Positions 18,727 to 28,802 of a DNA stretch of 64,000 nucleotides are shown one piece after another. A program made the translations under genes and the position numbers. The DNA comes from Pararhizobium capsulatum DSM 1112 (lineage in GTDB: Bacteria > Pseudomonadota > Alphaproteobacteria > Rhizobiales > Rhizobiaceae). The notes beneath the pieces were generated by a model. The model searched no databases, was not told where the DNA came from, and saw only the letters and a list, made by a program, of their open reading frames with translations. Every line of letters starts with the position of its first letter. Position 1 is the first letter of the stretch. Location of the stretch: NCBI RefSeq assembly GCF_030814475.1, contig NZ_JAUSVF010000001.1:1385001-1449000 (forward strand). The letters run 5' to 3'.

Positions 18727-19632
18727 ATGAAACCGACCATTTCCACGGCTGCCTCCAAGATCGGATCGTCGCTTACCCTCAAGATTTTCGCTGTCTGCTT
18801 TGTCTCGACCCACATCCCGCTGCTGGCGCTGGTGATTTATCTTTTCTGGGGCTTCGATAACAATCCCATGCCGGTCCTCGGCGCGATCGTCGCAGCGACC
18901 CTCGTCGGGACGGTATTCAGCCTGACGGCAGTGTGGATGCTGCTGCGGCCGCTTCATGAAGTGGCCGAGGCAATGAAGAAGTACCGCGCCGTGGGTGTGG
19001 TGCCGCAGATATCGAGCGCTCGAAGCGATGAGGTCGGCGTCGTCGCCAACGGTGTTACCAAGCTGATTGCCGATCTCGACGCGACGCTCTCCCAGCTTCG
19101 CGTGCAGGCATCCACAGACATGTTGACCGGCCTTGGAAACCGCAGGTGGATGAAGGAGATCGGCACGCTCGAAGTCATACGCGCCGCCCGCGAGAACGAA
19201 GTGGTCTCGATCATTGTCTTCGACCTCGATCATTTCAAATCGATCAATGACGAGTTCGGCCATGAAATCGGCGACAGGGTTCTGATTGCCGCGGGTGCAA
19301 CCATCGAGCAGAATCTTCGTCCCTATGATGCCGCAGCCCGTATTGGCGGCGAGGAATTTTGCGTCGTTCTTCCCCGTACCTCCGCGCAGGATGCGGTTGC
19401 CGTTGCGGAGCGGCTGCGCAAAAGCTTGGCAGTACAAACCGTTCCGCCTCTTGTTGCTGGCCGCGTCACGGCGAGCTTTGGCGTCTACTGCGGCGATGCC
19501 CGCAACCAGACGCTTGAGGACATGATGGCGGCTGCCGACCAGCAGCTCTATGCGGCCAAGAAAGCCGGCCGCAATACGGTCCACTGGGGGAGCGCCAATC
19601 CGAAGGATGATTCCATGCGCGGCAGGCGGTAG
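18727..19632 (+). CDS. Membrane diguanylate cyclase with GGEEF domain
   Basis: A 301-residue protein predicted to make cyclic-di-GMP from GTP. Two N-terminal membrane helices (about residues 18-40 and 47-70) are followed by a HAMP-like linker and a GGDEF domain (about 130-295). The active site is GGEEF, and an RPYD inhibitory I-site lies exactly five residues before it, so product feedback is expected. FDLDHFKSINDEFGH is intact. The ATG at 18727 follows AGGGA. It precedes by 227 bp a cellulose-synthase-type gene with a c-di-GMP-binding PilZ domain, suggesting local signal production for that enzyme. Confidence 0.88.
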   Translation: MKPTISTAASKIGSSLTLKIFAVCFVSTHIPLLALVIYLFWGFDNNPMPVLGAIVAATLVGTVFSLTAVWMLLRPLHEVAEAMKKYRAVGVVPQISSARSDEVGVVANGVTKLIADLDATLSQLRVQASTDMLTGLGNRRWMKEIGTLEVIRAARENEVVSIIVFDLDHFKSINDEFGHEIGDRVLIAAGATIEQNLRPYDAAARIGGEEFCVVLPRTSAQDAVAVAERLRKSLAVQTVPPLVAGRVTASFGVYCGDARNQTLEDMMAAADQQLYAAKKAGRNTVHWGSANPKDDSMRGRR

Positions 19633-19859
19633 GGCGCGGAAACCCTGGATTCGAAGGGGAAACGGGGCAGAAATGACCCTCTAAACCCCTCATATCTTGA
19701 AGCTATTTGTAAACCTTATATTTACCTCATCCTGTGCGCTTTTCGCACGCAACCCCGTCATTAGGATTCTGTTGACCCTTGGCCAATAGGTTCAGGTCGT
19801 TCGATGTAGAACCGGCTCGCATGAAGCGCCGCCTGATATGACGATGGGGTACAGAGCAC

Positions 19860-22124
19860 ATGAAGTGCATTAAATTTCTGGCGGTTCCCGCCGGAGCGCT
19901 CGGCTTGCTGCTTATTTTGCTGCCGATGAGTTTGCAGGCACAGCTTATGCTCAGCTGCGCCGTCCTGGGTGTCATGTTTATCGGCATGACCCGTCCCGAA
20001 AACCCCACCTTCCGCGTCATCACCCTCGTCTTCGCCAGCATCATCGCGCTGCGCTACGGATTCTGGCGCACCACCGAGACGCTGCCGGACATTTCCGAGC
20101 CGCTCAATTTCATTCCCGGCTTCCTGCTCTATCTCGCCGAGATGTATTGTCTGGCGATGCTGGCCATCAGCTTCTTCATGGTCCTCGCGCCGGTGAAGCG
20201 CAAGACGCCGGAGATGGGCGAAACCGCCAGCCTGCCGACCGTCGATGTCTTCATCCCGAGCTACAACGAGGATGCCGAGCTTCTCGCCATCACGCTCGCC
20301 GCGGCGAAATCGATGGCCTATCCCAAGGACAAGCTCAACATCTTCCTGCTGGATGACGGCGGCACCGAGGCCAAACGCACCCACAAGGATCCACGCGTCT
20401 CGGTTGCTGCAATCCCTCGTCACGAGCAGCTGAAGGCACTATGCACCGCCATGGGTGTAACCTACCACGCCCGCAAGAAGAACGATCATGCCAAGGCCGG
20501 AAACCTCAACGAAGGTTTGAAGATCTCGACCGGTGAACTCGTCGTCGTCTTCGATGCCGACCATGCGCCGGTGCGCGACTTCCTGCGCGAGACTGTCGGC
20601 TTCTTCGCCAAGGACGAAAAGCTGTTCCTCGTCCAGACGCCGCATTACTTCCTCAATCCCGATCCGCTCGAAAAGAACCTCAAGACCTTCGCGCGCATGC
20701 CGTCGGAAAACGAGATGTTCTATTCGATCCTGCAGCGCGGGCTCGACAAGTGGAATGCCTCCTTCTTCTGCGGCTCGGCCGCCGTCCTGCGCCGTGCGGC
20801 GCTCGAAACGACAGACGGTTTCTCCGGCCAGTCGATAACAGAGGATTGCGAAACCGCCCTTTCGCTGCATTGCCAGGGCTGGCACAGCGTTTACGTCGAC
20901 AAGCCGCTGATCGCAGGTCTGCAGCCGGAAACCTTCGTCTCCTTCATCGGCCAGCGCGCCCGCTGGTGCCAGGGCATGTTGCAGATCCTGATCCTGAAGC
21001 GACCGTTCCTCGCAAAAGGCCTGACGATCCCGCAGCGCATCTGCTACGCCGGCATCAACATGTTCTGGCTGTTCCCGATCTCGCGGCTGGCCTTCATGTT
21101 CTCGCCGCTGCTTTACATTTTCTTCTCGCTGGAAATCTACCGCGCCAATATCCTGGAGTTCGCCTCCTATGCGGTGACCTACCTCATCAGCTCGTTCGCC
21201 ATGCAGAGCTATCTCTATGGCCGCGTGCGCTGGCCGTGGATTTCCGAGCTCTACGAATATGTGCAGGCTGTCTTCCTGTTCGGCAGCATCATCAGCGTGA
21301 TCAGAAACCCGCGCAAGCCGACCTTCAACGTCACGGCCAAGGGCCAGACACTGGACAAGAGCATGCTGTCGCCGCTCGCTGCCCCTTATTTCGCGATCTT
21401 CTTCCTGCTGCTCGCTGCTGCTCTCTATTCCGGCTACCGGTTGCTGACAGAGCCGGTCGCGGGCGAACTTCTGATGATCGTCGCCATGTGGAACCTCATC
21501 AATCTCGGTCTTGCCGGCGCGGCCCTCGGGGCAATCGCCGAACGGCGTGAGCTTCGCCGCAACCAGCGCCTGCCGGTCAAGCGCCATGCGCTCATCCATA
21601 TCGGTGAGGAAAATCATACCGTCATCATTCAGGACGCTTCCAGTGGCGGTATCTCGGTGGAGTTTGTCGATGGCACACCGAAACTCGATGCTTCCGCCGC
21701 CACCAAGGCAAAGGTTGAACTCCGCCGGGGTGGGCAGGCGATCTGCTTCGATGTCGTCTGCCGGTCGCGGCGGGTCACGAACGGAACGACAATCGCCGGC
21801 TTCGCCTATAGCGAGCGCACCCCGAAGACGGTGATGGCCATTGCCGAGTTGATGTATTCCGACCAGTCGGTGCTGCAGGATCGTCTCGTGCGCCGCCAGA
21901 TCCGCCGCAATTTCTTCTGGGGCACCACCCGCTTTGCGCTCTGGAGCATCACGGAATCGTTGCGTGCCATCCGCTACAGCGCCGGTCTCGTGCGCGAGAC
22001 CATGGCGAAATCCTTCGAGGATGCGCCTCTGGTGCTGAACGACAACAAGATAACGCCCTTGCCGTCAGCACCGCGCCCGGAAGAAGCGACACCAGTTCTG
22101 CAGGGAGGCCAGCTCTATGGCTAA
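19860..22124 (+). CDS. bcsA: Cellulose-synthase-type glycosyltransferase with PilZ domain (BcsA)
   Basis: Inner-membrane processive family-2 glycosyltransferase, 754 residues, predicted to polymerise UDP-glucose into a beta-glucan, most likely cellulose. The catalytic motifs are intact: DDGG near residue 163, DAD near 234, TED near 326 and QRARW (QxxRW) near 364. About eight membrane segments flank the catalytic loop. A C-terminal PilZ domain has RRNQR (RxxxR) near 563 and DASSGG (DxSxxG) near 590, so it should be switched on by c-di-GMP. It overlaps bcsB by 8 bp. The linkage type of the product is not provable from the sequence. Confidence 0.93.
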   Translation: MKCIKFLAVPAGALGLLLILLPMSLQAQLMLSCAVLGVMFIGMTRPENPTFRVITLVFASIIALRYGFWRTTETLPDISEPLNFIPGFLLYLAEMYCLAMLAISFFMVLAPVKRKTPEMGETASLPTVDVFIPSYNEDAELLAITLAAAKSMAYPKDKLNIFLLDDGGTEAKRTHKDPRVSVAAIPRHEQLKALCTAMGVTYHARKKNDHAKAGNLNEGLKISTGELVVVFDADHAPVRDFLRETVGFFAKDEKLFLVQTPHYFLNPDPLEKNLKTFARMPSENEMFYSILQRGLDKWNASFFCGSAAVLRRAALETTDGFSGQSITEDCETALSLHCQGWHSVYVDKPLIAGLQPETFVSFIGQRARWCQGMLQILILKRPFLAKGLTIPQRICYAGINMFWLFPISRLAFMFSPLLYIFFSLEIYRANILEFASYAVTYLISSFAMQSYLYGRVRWPWISELYEYVQAVFLFGSIISVIRNPRKPTFNVTAKGQTLDKSMLSPLAAPYFAIFFLLLAAALYSGYRLLTEPVAGELLMIVAMWNLINLGLAGAALGAIAERRELRRNQRLPVKRHALIHIGEENHTVIIQDASSGGISVEFVDGTPKLDASAATKAKVELRRGGQAICFDVVCRSRRVTNGTTIAGFAYSERTPKTVMAIAELMYSDQSVLQDRLVRRQIRRNFFWGTTRFALWSITESLRAIRYSAGLVRETMAKSFEDAPLVLNDNKITPLPSAPRPEEATPVLQGGQLYG

Positions 22125-24462
22125 GGTGCTCACCACTGTTCTGGCCCTGACGCTGCTGACCGGCGCTTCGGCCCGGGCGCAAAGCCTGCTCGACGAGGCT
22201 CCAATCGCTGTCGGCGCCCAGCCGAGCGAGAGCGAAGGCATTCTCTCCACGCGCCCTGCCCCGTCTCCAGCCCTAGACAGCCGCCAGCCCGGCCTCCTGC
22301 CATTCGAGCAGTCGTCGGCATCGTTCAAGCTTGCGGGTGAGGACGATACCGGCCGCTTTACCTTCTTTCTCTCGAAACCCCAGGCCGCAGCGGGGGGCAC
22401 CTTGGCGCTATCCTATCGCAACGCCGTTTCCGTGCTGCCGGATACGTCCGTCATTGATGTAACGGTCAATGGAAAGCCGGCCGGAAGTTTTCCGATCGTT
22501 GCCCCCAACGGGTTCAAACGCACCGATATAAAACTCGATCCACAGTTGCTCGTCGCGGGCCGCAATCAGGTGGATATCCGGGCGCGCCAGCATCACCGCG
22601 TCGATTGCTCGCTCGAAGCGACCTATGAACTCTGGACCGAGCTCAATCCACGCGAGACTGGTTTCGTCGCCGGTGGCGCCCGGCATTTCAACACGCCTGA
22701 TGATCTGCTGACGGTTTCCCGCAATGCGGCTGGACGGACCGATATCCGTCTGGTCGTGCCGCAGGCGCTGAATGCGGAAATCCTCAACGACGCCGCCCCG
22801 ATGCTGCAGACATTGGCCCTGTTCCTCGGCCGCGACGACATCAGCGTCACCGTTGCCGACAAGTCCGGGACCGGCCCCGGTATCGATCTCTATGCTTTCT
22901 CTGATCGCAGCCGCCGGCTGATACCAGAGGCTGGCCGGTCCCTCGGTTACGGCCTTGTCGTTGCAGAGGCCGGCGAGCCCGACCGGGCCGTGGTCGGCCT
23001 GCATGGCGCAACCCGCGCCGATATGGATAGCCGCCTGCTTTCCGCCATCCGGGGTCCGATGAAGGCAAGCCTGGATAGAAGCCTGCTCACGGCCAACCAC
23101 GGTCGCATCACCGTGCAGCCTTCGACCACCTACCGGCTTTCCGATGCCGGTTACGAAAGCCGTGTTTTTGCCGGCCGCCTGTCGCGCACCGGTTTCGACA
23201 TGGTAATGCCGTCGGATTTTTATCCTGGTGATTATGCGACCATCGGGTTGAAGCTGCATGCCGCGACATCGCCGGGCCTGAAATATACTGCGCAGTTCCT
23301 TGTCCGCATCAATGATCGCGTCGTCACCAGCTATCCGTTCCGCAAGACGGAAGGGGAGCAGTTCGATGGCAAGCTGATCGAGCTGCCCCTGCGCGCCTTC
23401 CGCCCCGGCGTCAACAAGATTGAACTCATCGCCGAGCTGCCGATCGAGGCGGATGCCGCCTGTGCGCCGGATGCACGCAAGGATGACCAGCCCCGGTTCG
23501 TGCTGCTCGACAAGACGGAAATCTCCGTGCCGGCGCTGGCGCGGGTCGGAAGGCTGCCGGATATCGCGGCACTCACTGGTAATGCCTATCCCTTCAACGA
23601 AGGAAAGCCCTTCGATGTCGTGATCGAGCGACCGGATGGAAAATCCGTCGGTGCCGCTTTGACCGTACTATCGCGGCTTGCCATTTCCGCCGGCAGCCCG
23701 CTTTCGGCGGCAATCCAGCTGGGCAAGGGCAAGGCTTCACCGGCGCGCAACGCCCTCATCATCTCGACCGACAATGCCTTTGCCGATCTCGGCACCGCAG
23801 GCAAGACGGCGTTCTCGGAAAACTTCGATGATGACGACACGGGCCTCGACCCCTTCCGCACCGCCGCAATCGTCGATGGCGATACAGAGACGGTCGCTTC
23901 AACCGGGGACGGCGTCGATAATTCGTCCGAACTACTTGATGCCTTTCGCAAATCGACGGAGGTTCCGAACGGCGATCGTTCCGCTACCACACTGGTCGGC
24001 GAATGGGCGGCACGCGCGACAAGCCGCTTCAGCACCTGGCTCAATTATCAGGACAACGAAAGTCCGCTGGCGTCCCATGGCGCGACGGATGATCTCGTCA
24101 CGCTGTCGCAGCAGCCATCGGCAACAGGAGAGGCGACGTGGACGGTTCTTCGTGCACCGTCCCCCTCCGATCTCGCAACCGGCGTTCAGCGGCTGGTCGA
24201 TCCGGCCGTCTGGAACGGTCTCGACGGCGGTTCCGTCGCGGTAGAAGCTGCAAGCCTCGATGTACGCGCTTTGCCTGCCGCAAGCCGCTTCATCACCGGC
24301 GTCGATGATCGCAGTCCCGGCAACCTGCGTCGCCTCGCCGCCGCGTGGTTCTCCGACAATTTCCAGTTCTATGTCCTGCTGATCGTCGCCTCAATGGGCC
24401 TTTTTGCCCTGTGGCTCGGCTGGATCATTCCGCGTAAGGGAGCGCAGTCTGACAATGAGTAA
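22117..24462 (+). CDS. bcsB: Cellulose synthase regulatory subunit (BcsB)
   Basis: Periplasmic partner of BcsA, 781 residues. A signal peptide (MAKVLTTVLALTLLTGASARA) is followed by two carbohydrate-binding/flavodoxin-like repeats and a single C-terminal membrane anchor (about residues 750-772) with a short cytoplasmic tail. Family blocks such as IDVTVNGKPAGSFP are present. It overlaps bcsA and the following TPR gene by 8 bp each (ATGxxTAA overlaps), indicating tight translational coupling. Confidence 0.9.
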   Translation: MAKVLTTVLALTLLTGASARAQSLLDEAPIAVGAQPSESEGILSTRPAPSPALDSRQPGLLPFEQSSASFKLAGEDDTGRFTFFLSKPQAAAGGTLALSYRNAVSVLPDTSVIDVTVNGKPAGSFPIVAPNGFKRTDIKLDPQLLVAGRNQVDIRARQHHRVDCSLEATYELWTELNPRETGFVAGGARHFNTPDDLLTVSRNAAGRTDIRLVVPQALNAEILNDAAPMLQTLALFLGRDDISVTVADKSGTGPGIDLYAFSDRSRRLIPEAGRSLGYGLVVAEAGEPDRAVVGLHGATRADMDSRLLSAIRGPMKASLDRSLLTANHGRITVQPSTTYRLSDAGYESRVFAGRLSRTGFDMVMPSDFYPGDYATIGLKLHAATSPGLKYTAQFLVRINDRVVTSYPFRKTEGEQFDGKLIELPLRAFRPGVNKIELIAELPIEADAACAPDARKDDQPRFVLLDKTEISVPALARVGRLPDIAALTGNAYPFNEGKPFDVVIERPDGKSVGAALTVLSRLAISAGSPLSAAIQLGKGKASPARNALIISTDNAFADLGTAGKTAFSENFDDDDTGLDPFRTAAIVDGDTETVASTGDGVDNSSELLDAFRKSTEVPNGDRSATTLVGEWAARATSRFSTWLNYQDNESPLASHGATDDLVTLSQQPSATGEATWTVLRAPSPSDLATGVQRLVDPAVWNGLDGGSVAVEAASLDVRALPAASRFITGVDDRSPGNLRRLAAAWFSDNFQFYVLLIVASMGLFALWLGWIIPRKGAQSDNE

Positions 24463-26575
24463 GATCGTCAGGGGATCCAGCGCCATCCGCGCCGGACATC
24501 TTGCAACCCTGCTGTCGGCCGTCACCTTCTTCATGCCAGTGCTGACGCGGGCGGAAGACTCGGCCGCCTTGTTGACGGAAGCGGCCGGGTCCTTCCGGCT
24601 CGTGGATGAGGCGATCACATCGGCTGTTTCCAGCCGTGCAACCGCTGATTCAGACGTCGCCATCACGGATGAAGCGGTCGCCGACGACCCGATGAAGCCG
24701 AATGATGTTGAGCTTGCCGCTCTCTACTACTATACCGACGAGGGTAGGGAAGACCGGGTTTCGGCCGAGACCGAACGTCTGCGGCTGAAATATCCGGGTT
24801 TCGAAATCCCTGAGGACGTCTTCTTGCCAAAGGCTGCGCGCGGCACCGACGAAAGCGCCCTCTGGACCCTTTTCGACAAGGGCGATTTCACCGGCATCGA
24901 TGCGGAGATGATCCGCCGCAAGACGGAAACGCCGGATTGGGAGCCGACCGCGGATTTCTCAACCAAGCTTGCCCGCAAGAAGCAGCGCGTGCTGATGGTG
25001 GAAGCGGCCGAACAGAAGAACTGGACGGGTGTCATCAATGCCGGCACGGCGCTCGATCCTTCGAGCGAAAAAGAGATCGATCTTCTCTGGATGCTGGTCG
25101 ATGCCTATTCGGCAACCGGCATGAAAAAGCCGCTGGCCGATGTCTATCGCGGCATTCTGCTGCGCAAGGACGATGCCCGCCTGCCGGATGAACAACTGGT
25201 AACGACGCTGCAGAAAGCCGTACGCGATTTCCCGGCAAATGAGGTGAAGTCCGTCATCGATCGGCTGGCGACGACGCCGTCGCTGCAGATTGCCCTGCAG
25301 CCGGTCTCCTTCGACCTGCTACGCAAGTCTGTCGCCGATTTCAACGCGGATACCGCCCAGACCAAGCCGCTTCCCGATGACGTGCTTGCCCCGCTGGTCG
25401 AGGCAACCGACAAGACCCCGCGCAGCGAGGATATGGCGCTGCTTGGCTGGTATTATCTGAAGATCAAGCAACCCGCCGTCGCGGCCGACTGGTTTCAGAA
25501 GGCGCTCGACAAGAAGGCCGATGGCGAAAATGCCAAGGGGCTTTATCTCAGCCTTGCTGCACAAAGTCTGGAAGAAGAGGCCTACGAGATCGCCGCCAAT
25601 CATCTTGAGAATTTGTCGGCCGATCCGGAATTCCTGATGAACGCCCTGTCGCTCCGCTTTACCAAGCCCGAAGCGGCTACGATCGACGAGAAGATCGTCG
25701 CCTCCTATTCGACCACGATCCTGCAGACGCTCAATGCCGACCACGCCGAAATTCTCGCCTGGTATGCCTATAACTCCAAGCAGTACGAGGCGTCAGCCGC
25801 CTGGTTCCAGAAGTCGCTGGACTGGAAACCGGCCGCGGCGCGCGTGAAGGGGCTGGCGCTTTCCTACCTACGGCTTACCGACAAGACGAACTATGCCGCG
25901 CTGCGGGAAAAATATGCTGCGGCCTATCCGGATATCTGGGCCGAAATCAAAACGGCCGCGCCGCCGAAGGGCCGTCAGGCGTCGGATGTAATCCGCCCGC
26001 GTGCCGTCATCCAGGCCAATTACCTGCGCAATTTCCAAGCCAAGCGCTATGGCGATTGTGTTGCCGATATCATGAACCTTCAGGCGCGCGGTCAGCTGAC
26101 CTCCGATGCCGCCTTGATCGGCGGCTGGTGCTATCTGAGCCTCGACCGTCTCAGCGAAGCACGCGCCACGTTCGGCGTTGCCTTGAAGAACGGCGACAAG
26201 GGAGAGATGGATGCCGCCTATGGCACGGCTTTGACATTGCTGAGGGCCAAGCTCACCGACGACGCCGAGGCAATCCTGACGACCTATGGCATGACGCCGG
26301 CAAGGGATCGCGAAATCCGGGCTGAAATCTACGTCCAGCGCGCAAGAGCGGCTTTCGATGCCAAGCAATACCAGAAGACACTCGACGTGCTGAATGCCCG
26401 CGCGAGACTGATCGCCGAGCCGGCTGATCTCAGCCAGTTGCGCGGCTGGGCATACTACCACCTTGGAAACCGGGGCGTCGCCAATCAGGTGTTCCGCCGG
26501 CTGAGCGAACATATGGCCGATGCCGGCGTCGCACGCGGTCTTGCCGTAACCAGCGACATGGGAGGCCGCCAATGA
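24455..26575 (+). CDS. Periplasmic TPR-repeat protein of the cellulose operon
   Basis: A 706-residue protein with an N-terminal signal-like hydrophobic segment (about residues 15-33) followed by helical TPR-like repeats throughout, for example GWYYLKIKQPAVAADWFQKA and AWYAYNSKQYEASAAWFQKS. It is shorter than BcsC (over 1100 residues), and no C-terminal outer-membrane barrel region is visible. It may act as a periplasmic scaffold for polymer export. Start and stop overlap bcsB and bcsN, so it is an integral operon member. Exact family not recognised. Confidence 0.7.
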   Translation: MSKIVRGSSAIRAGHLATLLSAVTFFMPVLTRAEDSAALLTEAAGSFRLVDEAITSAVSSRATADSDVAITDEAVADDPMKPNDVELAALYYYTDEGREDRVSAETERLRLKYPGFEIPEDVFLPKAARGTDESALWTLFDKGDFTGIDAEMIRRKTETPDWEPTADFSTKLARKKQRVLMVEAAEQKNWTGVINAGTALDPSSEKEIDLLWMLVDAYSATGMKKPLADVYRGILLRKDDARLPDEQLVTTLQKAVRDFPANEVKSVIDRLATTPSLQIALQPVSFDLLRKSVADFNADTAQTKPLPDDVLAPLVEATDKTPRSEDMALLGWYYLKIKQPAVAADWFQKALDKKADGENAKGLYLSLAAQSLEEEAYEIAANHLENLSADPEFLMNALSLRFTKPEAATIDEKIVASYSTTILQTLNADHAEILAWYAYNSKQYEASAAWFQKSLDWKPAAARVKGLALSYLRLTDKTNYAALREKYAAAYPDIWAEIKTAAPPKGRQASDVIRPRAVIQANYLRNFQAKRYGDCVADIMNLQARGQLTSDAALIGGWCYLSLDRLSEARATFGVALKNGDKGEMDAAYGTALTLLRAKLTDDAEAILTTYGMTPARDREIRAEIYVQRARAAFDAKQYQKTLDVLNARARLIAEPADLSQLRGWAYYHLGNRGVANQVFRRLSEHMADAGVARGLAVTSDMGGRQ

Positions 26576-27540
26576 TGAAATATCTGTCCTTCGGTTTGCT
26601 GGCGCTCATTGTCTCAGGCTGCACCAGCGTCGATGATCCCTTCCTGAATGCGAGCGCGCCGAAGGCCGGCGGGCCTGCGATTTCGAGCTCGGTCTCCCGG
26701 GATTTGGCGCTTGCCGTGCTGCCCGTTGCCGGCGGTGCGTCGTCGGTGCGCCAGACCGTGCTGGACAGCAAGGCCGAACAGGTCATTGTCTATCCCAACG
26801 CCACCACCATACCGGGCGAAAACCTCCTGACCGTCTCGGCCGGGGCTTCCGGCAAATCAAGCCGTGCGCCGTCTCGTGCGGCCGTCGTCGCCGAGATGCG
26901 CAGGGTGCTGCCGGGTGTCCGCATGGCCATCAACCCGGCGATCGGCGAAAACGCCTATGGTGTCTTCGGTTATGCCACCGGCGCTCTGCCGGGCAATGGG
27001 GACGGTAGCTGCCTCTATGCCTGGCAGGTCACGCCGCAGCAGGAAAAGCCATCTTTCTCTGGACATACGCGTGCCGCAGCTCTCCGGCTGCGGTATTGCA
27101 GCACGTCCGCATCGGAGGAGAAGATCGTCGGTCTGATGAGGGGGCTGCGCCTGAGACCGATCGATACCGATACCATCGATGGTTTGCAGATGGCTGCTGG
27201 AACGGGTGCGGCTTCCGATATCGAGATGTTTGCCGCCGAAATACCGGCAAGTTCGCGCATGGCGCGCCGGGAGGTCACGTCCGCAGTGGTCGTCGAGGAA
27301 CAGCAGCCGGGGGTCGCCCCCGAAAGGGAGGCGAGGCCGATCCAGACCAAAGTTGCCGCTGCAGAACAACCGCCCGAAAAGCCGGCGGCCGTCATCAATG
27401 CCGTCAAGGTACCAATGCCGGGCGACGCTGCGGCTCTTGCTGAAACGGAGGAAGAAAACAACAAACAATCGGTCGAAGCCGTCGAAAGCGCGTCGCAGGT
27501 TCCTCTTCCCGGCAAGCTGCTGATTGCGAACACCAAATAG
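26572..27540 (+). CDS. bcsN: Cellulose biosynthesis lipoprotein BcsN
   Basis: A 322-residue lipoprotein. Signal peptide with lipobox (ALIVSGC, Cys about residue 17) followed by a BcsN-like domain containing IGENAYGVFGYA, CLYAWQ and a later conserved Cys. The last 90 residues are Pro/Glu/Ala rich. BcsN occurs in rhizobial-type cellulose operons, and its role is poorly defined. The start overlaps the TPR stop (ATGA) and follows GGGAGG. The gene ends 2 bp before the convergent LysR gene with no terminator between them. Confidence 0.82.
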   Translation: MMKYLSFGLLALIVSGCTSVDDPFLNASAPKAGGPAISSSVSRDLALAVLPVAGGASSVRQTVLDSKAEQVIVYPNATTIPGENLLTVSAGASGKSSRAPSRAAVVAEMRRVLPGVRMAINPAIGENAYGVFGYATGALPGNGDGSCLYAWQVTPQQEKPSFSGHTRAAALRLRYCSTSASEEKIVGLMRGLRLRPIDTDTIDGLQMAAGTGAASDIEMFAAEIPASSRMARREVTSAVVVEEQQPGVAPEREARPIQTKVAAAEQPPEKPAAVINAVKVPMPGDAAALAETEEENNKQSVEAVESASQVPLPGKLLIANTK

Positions 27541-27542
27541 CT

Positions 27543-28424
27543 CTACAGAAAGATCGCGTGTTCCGCGGCCACCAGTTCCTGGATAAAGTCCGCGACAGTG
27601 CGCACTCTGACGAGATCGCGCGCGCTTTCATGGAATGTGGTCCAATAGGCGCGGCGGATTTTGACGTCCGGAAGCACCCGCACCAGCTCGGTTGCCTGGC
27701 GCGCGATATAGTCGTGCAAAATGCCGATGCCAGCCCCGGAGCGAACGGCTTCCGTCTGTCCGGTCGCGCTGGAGATTTCGAAGCTGGCATCCCAGCTGCG
27801 CATGATTTCGCCGGTGAAATTGAGCGAAGCCGTGAAGATCAGGTCCTCCACATAGCCGATCCGACGGTGCGCCTTCAGGTCCTCGACGGAGAGAGGCGTT
27901 CCGTTGTTCGCGAGATAGCTGTGTGAGGCATAAAGCCCCAGCGTATAGTCGGTCAGTTTCGAGGAGACGAGCCGTCCCTGTTTCGGGCGCTCCAATGTGA
28001 TGGCGATATCGGCCTCACGCTGCGAGAGCGAGAAGGAGCGGGGGACGGGAACGAGCTGGATGCGAAGCTCGGGGTGACGCTCAGTGAGCTTGCCAAGCCG
28101 CGGTGCGAGGAAGGAAACGCCGAAGCCATCGGGGGCGCCGATCCGCACGACGCCGGCAATCGCCGCATCGGTGCGGCCGAGATTGGCCTGTACAGCCAGC
28201 ATTTCCGTTTCCATCCGTTCGGCCGAGCCCAGAAAGATTTCACCTTCCGCGGTCAGCTCGCAACCATTGGTGCGACGGACGAACAGCCGCGTCGCCAGTG
28301 CCTCCTCAAGCGCCGTCAGCCGGCGCGAAAGGGTAGCATGATTGACACCCAGCCGCTTGGAGGCCGCCAGGATCTGGCCGGAACGGGCCACGGCGAGGAA
28401 GATGCGGACGTCATCCCAGTTCAT
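27543..28424 (-). CDS. LysR-family transcriptional regulator
   Basis: A 293-residue DNA-binding regulator. N-terminal winged helix-turn-helix (MNWDDVRIFLAVARSGQILA; residues 1-60) and a periplasmic-binding-fold effector domain (about 88-290). The HTH subtype (NWDDVRIFLAV) is common in regulators of single divergent target genes. It overlaps the upstream monooxygenase-type gene by 4 bp and lies divergent to mmsA across a palindromic intergenic region. It probably controls mmsA, the monooxygenase gene, or both. The effector is unknown. Confidence 0.88.
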   Translation of the reverse strand: MNWDDVRIFLAVARSGQILAASKRLGVNHATLSRRLTALEEALATRLFVRRTNGCELTAEGEIFLGSAERMETEMLAVQANLGRTDAAIAGVVRIGAPDGFGVSFLAPRLGKLTERHPELRIQLVPVPRSFSLSQREADIAITLERPKQGRLVSSKLTDYTLGLYASHSYLANNGTPLSVEDLKAHRRIGYVEDLIFTASLNFTGEIMRSWDASFEISSATGQTEAVRSGAGIGILHDYIARQATELVRVLPDVKIRRAYWTTFHESARDLVRVRTVADFIQELVAAEHAIFL

Positions 28425-28789
28425 GTGTTTGTGCCCTGGCTGCCATCTTCCGAGAAAGAGGACATTGGGCCATCCAGAGCTTTGGTGCGCATCATCACCG
28501 GATCGACATCCACCAGTCTCAGTGCCTTCACCATTTCGGCGGTGCCGGTCTTGTATTTGAGAAAATGCGGCGTCCGGAGATGCGCTTGATAGGCGTCTAG
28601 GTTCGTATAAACCTCCAGAATGCGGATCTGCTCCGGCCGGTTCTTCTCCGAGACGGCGTGCAGCATCAAAACGCCGGGTTCGTTATCGATCGACGCCGCG
28701 ATTTCTTCCGCAAGGAGCGCGCGATAGGCCTTCAGATGTATCGGATCGATTTCCAGCTCCGCAATCCTGACGATCTTGCCGTTCATCAT
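28421..28789 (-). CDS. Antibiotic biosynthesis monooxygenase (ABM)-domain protein
   Basis: A 122-residue small cytoplasmic protein with the dimeric alpha+beta barrel ABM fold (EPGVLMLHAVSEKNRPEQIRI and EVYTNLDAYQAHLRTPHF blocks). Such proteins are annotated as putative quinol monooxygenases (YgiN-like), but many have no proven substrate. Tandem ATGs at 28789 and 28786 follow GAGGGT. It is translationally coupled to the LysR gene, and divergent from mmsA. Confidence 0.8.
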   Translation of the reverse strand: MMNGKIVRIAELEIDPIHLKAYRALLAEEIAASIDNEPGVLMLHAVSEKNRPEQIRILEVYTNLDAYQAHLRTPHFLKYKTGTAEMVKALRLVDVDPVMMRTKALDGPMSSFSEDGSQGTNT

Positions 28790-28802
28790 GACACCCTCAC
28801 GA

